Part shown: in pieces, positions 58,087 through 64,000 of the stretch
Layout: each line of letters starts with the position of its first letter
How positions within the stretch are numbered: position 1 is the stretch's first letter
NCBI GenBank assembly: GCA_030142905.1
Contig: JASJOG010000017.1
Span: 310,001 to 374,000 of the forward strand
DNA from: Heliopora coerulea
Lineage: Eukaryota; Cnidaria; Anthozoa; Scleralcyonacea; Helioporidae
DNA: 64,000 bases
Direction: 5' to 3'
Notes under the pieces: model-generated
What the model was told of the DNA's origin: nothing
Databases searched by the model: none
What the model saw: only the letters and a program-made list of their open reading frames with translations
Position numbers and translations under genes: made by a program

Positions 58087-58250
58087 ATGGTGAAACTCGG
58101 TACGCATTGCTGTGCTTTTGACTGTAGTAAACGAAGAAAAAATGTGAAAGGAAACGACAACACATCCTGAAGTGATAGTGAGGGACCGGACAATCAAGAA
58201 TCCAGGTTAAAAAGAAAGTTTTCACGGACATTTCACTGGTAAGTATGGGG
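58087..58250 (+). pseudogene. Possible THAP-like first exon
   Basis: ATG opens MVKLGTHCCAFDCSKRRKNV, a Cys pattern seen at the start of THAP zinc fingers. A stop follows after 27 codons, then a short Lys/Arg-rich stretch and a GGTAAGT donor-like site at about 58240. Too little is left to be sure. Confidence 0.3.
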
Positions 58251-58265
58251 TGTCATTACCGTCAA

Positions 58266-58612
58266 AATTATGATGTTTCGTTATTATCTACCGGTTCATT
58301 ATTATGCAGTTTTTCGTTATTATTCCCAAGTTCCTCATGACCATGCATTGTCTAATTATTAATTTGCATTTCTTTGTTATTATTATACACTGCTTTGTTA
58401 TTATTATGCATTGTTGATTTGTTATTATTATGCACTGTTTCTTTATTATAAAGCATTGGTTTGTATTGGTGCATACTGTTTCGTTATCATTGTGCAATGT
58501 TTCATTATTTGTACCGACTTGTTATTATTACGCACTGTTTCAGAATTATTTTGCAATGTTTTGATATTATCATGCACTGTGGCATTATTATGCAGTGTTG
58601 TACTATTATAAT
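58266..58612. repeat. Degenerate minisatellite
   Basis: More than ten imperfect copies of about 25 bp built on TGTTATTATTATGCACTG. Open frames on both strands across it are artefacts of the repeat. Confidence 0.8.
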
Positions 58613-58679
58613 CACCTAGCAAAATTTCATGTGCGTGTGAGTAGCTGGTACGTTGAGCAGGGCAGAAAGACAAACGAAC

Positions 58680-60096
58680 ATGGTGACAGATTTCACTGCC
58701 GAGTTGAAAGACGTAATAACATCCAAATTAAGGGAGATTGTTTCCAGTGTTCATAGTGCTGATAATTTTGACATAGCAGAAGAGCTTCAAGAAATTCAGA
58801 AGTTTGTCATTGTCTTAGACTCCTTGACAAGAATACCAGAAGAAATATTCAATATGTTGAGCAGTGCATGGTCAATTTTAGAGTGCTCAGGGATGAACAT
58901 CGGAGAAAATGCTGTTTTTACTGGATAACCAGTTAGACCAAAGTATGCAGTTAGCAAGGAACAGCTCATGATGGTTCTAAAAGCCTGGTTTAGTATTTGT
59001 TCTGTTTCAGAGCTACTTCATGTGAGTTCGTGGACTGTGGAATGGCAAATGCAAGAATACATTCTTTTAGTGCATTCCCTTTACACAGAAATACAAGATA
59101 ATGAGTTAGATGACATAGTGAGAGCAACTAAAAGAATAAATCCAAAATGTGGATCAAAAATGTTGATGGGATACCTTGGCTCAAGGGGTATATTTGTTCC
59201 CAGACATGTGAGAGAGGTTCTTTCACGAGTTGATCCCCAGGGAGTGGTTACTCGATGGTGCATGGCAATTAAATGATGTGTATACAATGTAACAAGGCCA
59301 CTCGGACTCTGGCATTTTAATGGCAATCATAAACTTGTCAAATGGCATTTTGTTGTTCACGAGTGTGAGGATGCCTTCACACCTGTGTATTTACCCTGCA
59401 ATGCTAACAATGAAGCTGCCATAGTATTCTCAAATTTTATAAAAGCAGTAGAAAACTGGGGAATGCCCTCCAGAACCAGGTGTGATGTAGTCAGGGAACT
59501 GACAATGTGGATGTTGTCAAGTATAAGTTAAGCACTTGTGGTCCAGGTAGGGGGTCAGCTCTTGTGGGTAAGAGCATGCACAATCAACAAATTGAGTGCC
59601 TCTGGTGGGATGTATTTAAGGCTGTTTTAAAGAATTTCCATGAGCTGTTTTCATTAATGGAGGATCTGAATATCTTAGACTCTTTAGCAGAGAATGACTT
59701 ATGGTGCTTACATTATGCATTCCTTCATCACATAAACCATTGTTTGGATGAATGGTCTGCTTCCTGGTTGAGACATCCCATGTTTACAGCAAACAACTAT
59801 ACACCCCTTCAGCTTTGGGTCCAAGGCTAATTGATGGTATCTGAAGAAAGTACCAATCCCATTGAAGTACCTGACATGTATAGTATTGACTGGGATGGAC
59901 CTATCCCACTTGATGACAGTGCAGTAGACATTCCACCAACTAGTCCTGCTTTAACAAATGAACAACTTACACAGTTTGAGGAAATAACTATGGCACTTCG
60001 AGAATCAACATTTACAGAAGACAAACCTAAACTTTACAAACTGGATAAAGAATATCTTCACCCTTCATTAAATATCAAATTCATGGCACCCCTCTA
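58680..60096 (+). pseudogene. Integrase-core (DDE, rve-like) transposase-type protein, broken
   Basis: It starts at ATG 58680 with an amphipathic N-terminal part. After an in-frame TAA (58926) a helix-turn-helix-like piece follows (SKEQLMMVLKAW, SVSELLHVSSWTVEWQM), then GSKMLMGYLGSRGIFVPRHV and VLSRVDPQGVVTRW. A TGA (59272) and a frameshift near 59495 break the core: LWHFNGNHKLVKWHFVVHEC, then MPSRTRCD, then SALVGKSMHNQQIECLWWDV. The first acidic residue of the core is Asn (WHFNGNHKL where WHIDGNHKL is usual), while the D of RCD and the E of QQIE remain. The C-terminal part is open to TAA 60096. This matches a family of integrase-core proteins widespread in cnidarians and fish; exact transposon class not settled. 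Confidence 0.8.
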
Positions 60097-60516
60097 AATG
60101 AGCTACTTTTCCCACAAACCAAAATGCAACATTAGTTAGAACAAGGTGCATATTTGAACTGAACTTTTACAATTTGTTTCATAGATCAACAGCAAAACAG
60201 TTTCAGCACAACTCTAAACACAACTGCATTGAAAATTTAAAATTACTTCATATAACTAAATCTTTACACAACTTTAAATGGCAAGCGTTATCAAAGCAAA
60301 ATTTGCCACAAATACCATCAATATCCATTTTAATTGCATATTTCTTTAAAAATTGCTAAAGCAATGGCATTAGAACATTACATTGCAAATATGTGCAAAG
60401 TACAAAGATTTTTTACCAAATGTAACTCTAATCCTGAGAAACATTTTCCTGTTTCAAATGACTGTGTAGAGCAGTTCATTTAAAGGTTCATCAAAGTTTA
60501 AAAGTCCAAATATCAA

Positions 60517-60520
<4 letters not shown>

Positions 60521-60553
<33 letters not shown>

Positions 60554-60600
60554 GATAGATAGATAGATATAGATATAGATAGATAGATATAGATATATAG
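60521..60600. repeat. TA and GATA microsatellite
   Basis: CATA, TA and GATAGATATA repeats in succession. Confidence 0.92.
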
Positions 60601-60740
60601 TACGATCACTCGTTATTCAATAGTCGATTATTTACCACGGGAAAATCAGTAATTTTAAAGAAAATCGGGCAATCTTAAAGGATGTTGCCTCCCCTTGGCA
60701 TGTTTTCATTTAAAATTTGACAATTATACGCCAAGAACCT

Positions 60741-61188
60741 ACACACGTTGAAAGTTCTCCTCCAACTTCTTCTATGTAACCTATACAAAATATGATGCGC
60801 ACCTTGGAAAGTGCTCATTCCAGCATAGCCGCCACGGCTAACTTCCGGCTTCACTTTTTGAACAATGGTTCCTCCATCTAGTCCTATTTTTCATAAAACT
60901 GGTAGAGCATAAGACTCCCAATTTCAGGATCGTGGGTACGAGCCCCACGTTGGGCATAAAACATACACACGTTGAAAGTTCTCCTCCAACTTCTTCTATG
61001 TAACCTATACAAAATATGATGCGCACCTTGGAAAGTGCTCATTCCAGCATAGCCGCCACGGCTAACTTCCGGCTTCACTTTTTGAACAATGGTTCCTCCA
61101 TCTAGTCCTATTTTTCATAAAACTGGTAGAGCATAAGACTCCCAATTTCAGGATCGTGGGTACGAGCCCCACGTTGGGCATAAAACAT
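60741..61188. repeat. Tandem duplication of a 224-bp unit
   Basis: 60741-60964 and 60965-61188 appear identical throughout. Each holds a tRNA-Lys remnant at its 3' end. Confidence 0.93.
60897..60956 (+). pseudogene. tRNA-Lys pseudogene (repeated at 61121-61180)
   Basis: The 3' two-thirds are kept: GGTAGAGCATAAGACTCCCA, then GGGTACGAGCCCCACGTTGG. The anticodon region reads TCCCAAT instead of TCTTAAT and the 5' acceptor strand is replaced by unrelated sequence. Confidence 0.7.
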
Positions 61189-61233
61189 CAGTCGGGATTT
61201 CGATTCGAATACTTTCCACCGACATGCGCCTAA

Positions 61234-61310
61234 GCGTTTTCTTTACTTTACTTCACTTTACTTTACTTTACTTTACTTCACTTTACTTTACTTTATTTTA
61301 CTTTACTTAA
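61234..61310. repeat. ACTTT microsatellite, probably a LINE tail
   Basis: About fifteen units of TTTAC/TTCAC. The following TTAGCACAGTGGCCTATTCA and CAAAGGGCTGTACTGTCC resemble the 3' end of a minus-strand LINE, so the repeat may be its tail. Confidence 0.75.
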
Positions 61311-61958
61311 ATTTATTTTAGCACAGTGGCCTATTCAGTCTCCTGTTTTTCAAAGGGCTGTACTGTCCTGATATAAAGCGTCAAGAGGAATTTCTTTTTC
61401 TACGGATGTGTTAAAGGAAGAGATCAGTTTCCTTTCATGTTAAACCGAGAAACATCTCTGCGAAGGCCAACGTTAATTTCAAATCACTTAATTATTCCTT
61501 ATTTGAAAATATGATCAACATCACTCTATGCAGAAAGACGATTTCTCCATATCTTCTTTTCTATATTTCATTGCCTTTCCATGAGTTTTTATTCCTATTC
61601 ATCTTATAGTCAACTTGAACCCAAATGTTACATTTTCACGACATTTTTATAAGCTTTTAAATTTACTTCTTTCGTTCTGCGCGAATTTTTAAAGAGACCA
61701 ATCGCATTGACGGGATAGAAAGTTAAATTTCACCGATAGCAAAATGTTATTTATCGTTTTCAATGATTTCTTCTCTTCGTACTTGAATCCGCGGTTCTCA
61801 TCCGCGAAAGTTACCGTGGCACGATGTTCCTACTTTTTTGAACATTTTACGTTTGTATGATAGTTGAGATGAGTGAGAAATATGTTGGTAAAAACATTTG
61901 GTGGTAACATTGTTCAATCAAAATAACCCTAACAAAGACGTGCATTAAGCATCTGCAC

Positions 61959-62031
61959 GCCCCGTTGGCGCAGTTGGCAGCGCGTTAGTCTCATAATCTA
62001 AAGGTCCTGAGTTCGATCCTCAGACTGGGCA
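61959..62031 (+). tRNA. tRNA-Met (CAT), elongator type, second copy
   Basis: Identical over 73 nt to 57195-57267, including the C-T mismatch in the acceptor stem. The surrounding unit is also conserved (CGTGCATTAAGCATCTGCAC upstream). Confidence 0.88.
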
Positions 62032-62315
62032 TAACAGGGTCGTATTTTAGTTTTCAAATAGCTGGCAATTTCAAGCCCGCTTTTCTTCCCATGTGTCTCA
62101 GCGAAACAAATAATATTCCTGTTTCGAACGCGTAATAAATAACGGACCTGTCGAGAAAAATTGCAGCTTAAATCACGGTCGCTTAACTTTTTTGCATCCA
62201 CAAATCTTCTTTTCACAGGTAAAATCGTCTTCTCTTAAAAAGACAACATATATAAAACAGCTATGGGTAGAAGAAAAACTTTCAAATCGCCTTTATAACA
62301 CACTGCAGCTCGATC

Positions 62316-62388
62316 GCCCGGCTAGCTCAGTCGATAGAGCGTGGGACTCTTAATCTCAGAGTCGTGGGTTCGAGCCCCACGTTGGGCG
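62316..62388 (+). tRNA. tRNA-Lys (CTT), second copy
   Basis: Acceptor and T-arm are as at 56459. Differences are in the D-loop (TCGATAG) and anticodon stem (TGGGA/TCTCA, one G-T pair). The cloverleaf is still complete. Confidence 0.92.
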
Positions 62389-62446
62389 TAAACCATTATT
62401 CGGGATTTGGATTCGAACAGTTAACACCGAGATGTGCGTGAGAGTT

Positions 62447-64000
62447 TTCGACATGACCGCTGCGATAGATCCAATGGCCAACATGGCGGTGTGTGTGTCT
62501 ATATAAGAAACTCAATAGGATACGAAGTATTGTACAACATGATGAACACAAATATTGAAGCTCTTTGGGTAAAACTAAGACCTTTACGCCTTCCTAGGGG
62601 AATTCCCTGTATTATGTTATGCAACATGCACCATCCTCCCGGTGGAAACGACCAGGAAGCGATCAATTATCTATATGAATCATTAACAACAATTGAAACC
62701 AAATTCCCTAATAGCGGAATAATTCTACTTGATGATTTTAATAAATTAACCACATCTCGAATAACCAATGGTTTTAAACTCCGACAGATTGTAAAATTTC
62801 CAACACGAGGTCCGAATCAGCTAGATTTAATTTTCACCAATATGAACGATTTTTATAATGACCCAATCAAACACCCGGCTTTCGGCCTTTCTGACCATGA
62901 CACTGTGGAAGTCCAACCTTTAGAAAGACAGAAAGTCCCAAAACCAAAAATAAGTGTGAAATCCAGAGACATGAGACCATCAAAACGTCTTGCGATGAGT
63001 ACCTTTTTAAAAGAAGTTGATGTCAAGTCGTTGATCGCTACGGAGAATACTTGTGATGGAAAAACTCCGATGTTAGGGTCAATTATTAAATTTGGATTGG
63101 ACTCGTTACTTCCCATTACGACGAAAATTAAGTATTGTAACGAACCGCCTTGGATGTCTCGATCTCTGAAAGAAGCAATTCATCGTCGTCAAAAGGCCCT
63201 AGCCCAAGGAAATACATGTCTGTTCAAAACTCTAAGAAATCGAGTAAACTTCGAGCGTAAATCGTGTCGATCGAAGTTTTATAAGTCAAAAGTAGAACAC
63301 CTAAAAGAATGCTCGCCGTCCATTTGGTGGAAGGAAGTCAAAAGCTTAGTGATTTGGCGTCGCAGGTCACCTATCGCGAAGATTCGATGTCTTTATTGCA
63401 AAACTTAGAGTGTGGGACTGGCCAAACACCCAACACTCCATACCACCTTGCCAATCTAATAAATCAAACCTTCCTCGAGCCAATGAAAGTCTTCGACCCA
63501 TTGCCATCTTGTTTTACGAATCGAGACGCTATTGAGAATTCCTAACTAACCAACCAATCCTTTTGTACGTCCGAGTTCTCGGTCTTCAAACAACTGGTAA
63601 GCTTAAACCCAAACAAAGCTAGTGGCCCAGACGGCATTCCAGCTTGGGTATTGAAGGAAAACGCTGATATCTTAGCCTCACCTATTTCAGACATATTGAA
63701 TCTATCCTATAAAGAAGCGCGTCTCCCTTCGATATGGAAACACGCGGATATTGTTCCAATTCCGAAACAAAAACCCGTTCGAGAGGTAAATAAACATCTA
63801 CCACCAATATCCTTAACACCCATCATCTCCAAAATAGCAGAGGATTATATAGTAGAAGAATACATTAAACCAACTGTACTCCAAAGAATTGATCCTAATC
63901 AATTTGGCACAATTCCAAAATCTAGCCCGACGTTTGCTCTTTTAAGTATGTTACACTCTTGGAATGGTTCTACCGATGGAACTGGTGCTACGGTTAGAGT
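62447..64000 (+). mobile_element. LINE, 5'-truncated, running off the right edge
   Basis: The sequence leaves the tRNA unit at about 62447, 58 bp after tRNA-Lys, and becomes a LINE ORF2. The 5' part of the endonuclease is missing. It continues into RT at the window end. Confidence 0.82.
62447..64000 (+). pseudogene. LINE ORF2: endonuclease C-terminal part and RT start
   Basis: The endonuclease part reads QHGGVCVYIRNS, then PGGNDQEAINYLYES, ILLDDFN (GDFN-type block) and GLSDHDTVEVQP (SDH block). The linker is PPWMSRSLKEAIHRRQKA. A frameshift near 63340-63400 and a stop at 63543 break it before the RT start LNPNKASGPDGIPAWVLKEN, WKHADIVPIPK, then KHLPPISLTPIISKIAE. The window ends before the catalytic RT blocks. 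Confidence 0.85.

Overview
The window looks like intergenic and intronic DNA of an animal genome, most likely a cnidarian such as a stony coral. The basis is spliced exons with GT/AG borders, eukaryotic tRNA genes, roughly two-thirds A+T by eye, and a dense mix of Penelope-like elements (PLEs), CR1/L2-like LINEs, hAT, Tc1, Crypton-like and Harbinger-like elements. The taxon is inferred from this repeat mix; no species marker was seen.

One ordinary protein gene is well supported. It is a five-exon gene on the minus strand (44992 down to 37178) for a catalytic subunit of the PAFAH1B (platelet-activating-factor acetylhydrolase 1b) family. All five exons were read with matching splice sites and phase, giving about 222 residues. 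Its introns hold a LINE reverse-transcriptase fragment, a Harbinger-like MITE, a hAT-like MITE and a palindrome in a TA microsatellite. Its first exon, 5' flank and part of intron 1 lie in a duplicated block (43944-47866) whose other copy is at 1-6118, so a second PAFAH1B paralogue starts at the left edge and runs out of the window.

Layout. 1-6.1 kb: duplicated block A, split by a LINE that is itself split by a Tc1 element, plus a Crypton-like fragment. 6.7-14 kb: a hAT-like MITE, two oppositely oriented Crypton-like tyrosine recombinase remnants, and between them TA microsatellites, a TA-target element, a 5'-truncated PLE, a perfect 138-bp palindrome and a fold-back element. 15-19.9 kb: a hAT-bounded unit filled by a nearly full-length CR1/L2-like LINE with an esterase-type ORF1. 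20.6-22.9 kb: an unknown unit bounded by inverted repeats. 26.2-27.7 kb: a fold-back element with very long arms. 28-35 kb: several PLE pieces, one split by a 3.8-kb hAT element with a perfect 8-bp target duplication. 36-45 kb: the PAFAH1B gene and its flanks. 46-55 kb: sparse, with MITEs and a terminal-repeat element. 55.4-62.4 kb: an array of tRNA-Met/tRNA-Lys units, intact and decayed, interrupted by a hAT-like MITE and an integrase-core transposase pseudogene. 62.4-64 kb: a 5'-truncated LINE that runs off the right edge.

No microbial operon, CRISPR array or defence locus was seen. The most interesting signals are structural: repeated head-to-head hairpins from PLE ends carrying hammerhead-like cores, hAT derivatives shrunk to 92 and about 34 bp, and a LINE whose RT core was replaced by an inverted piece of another LINE.
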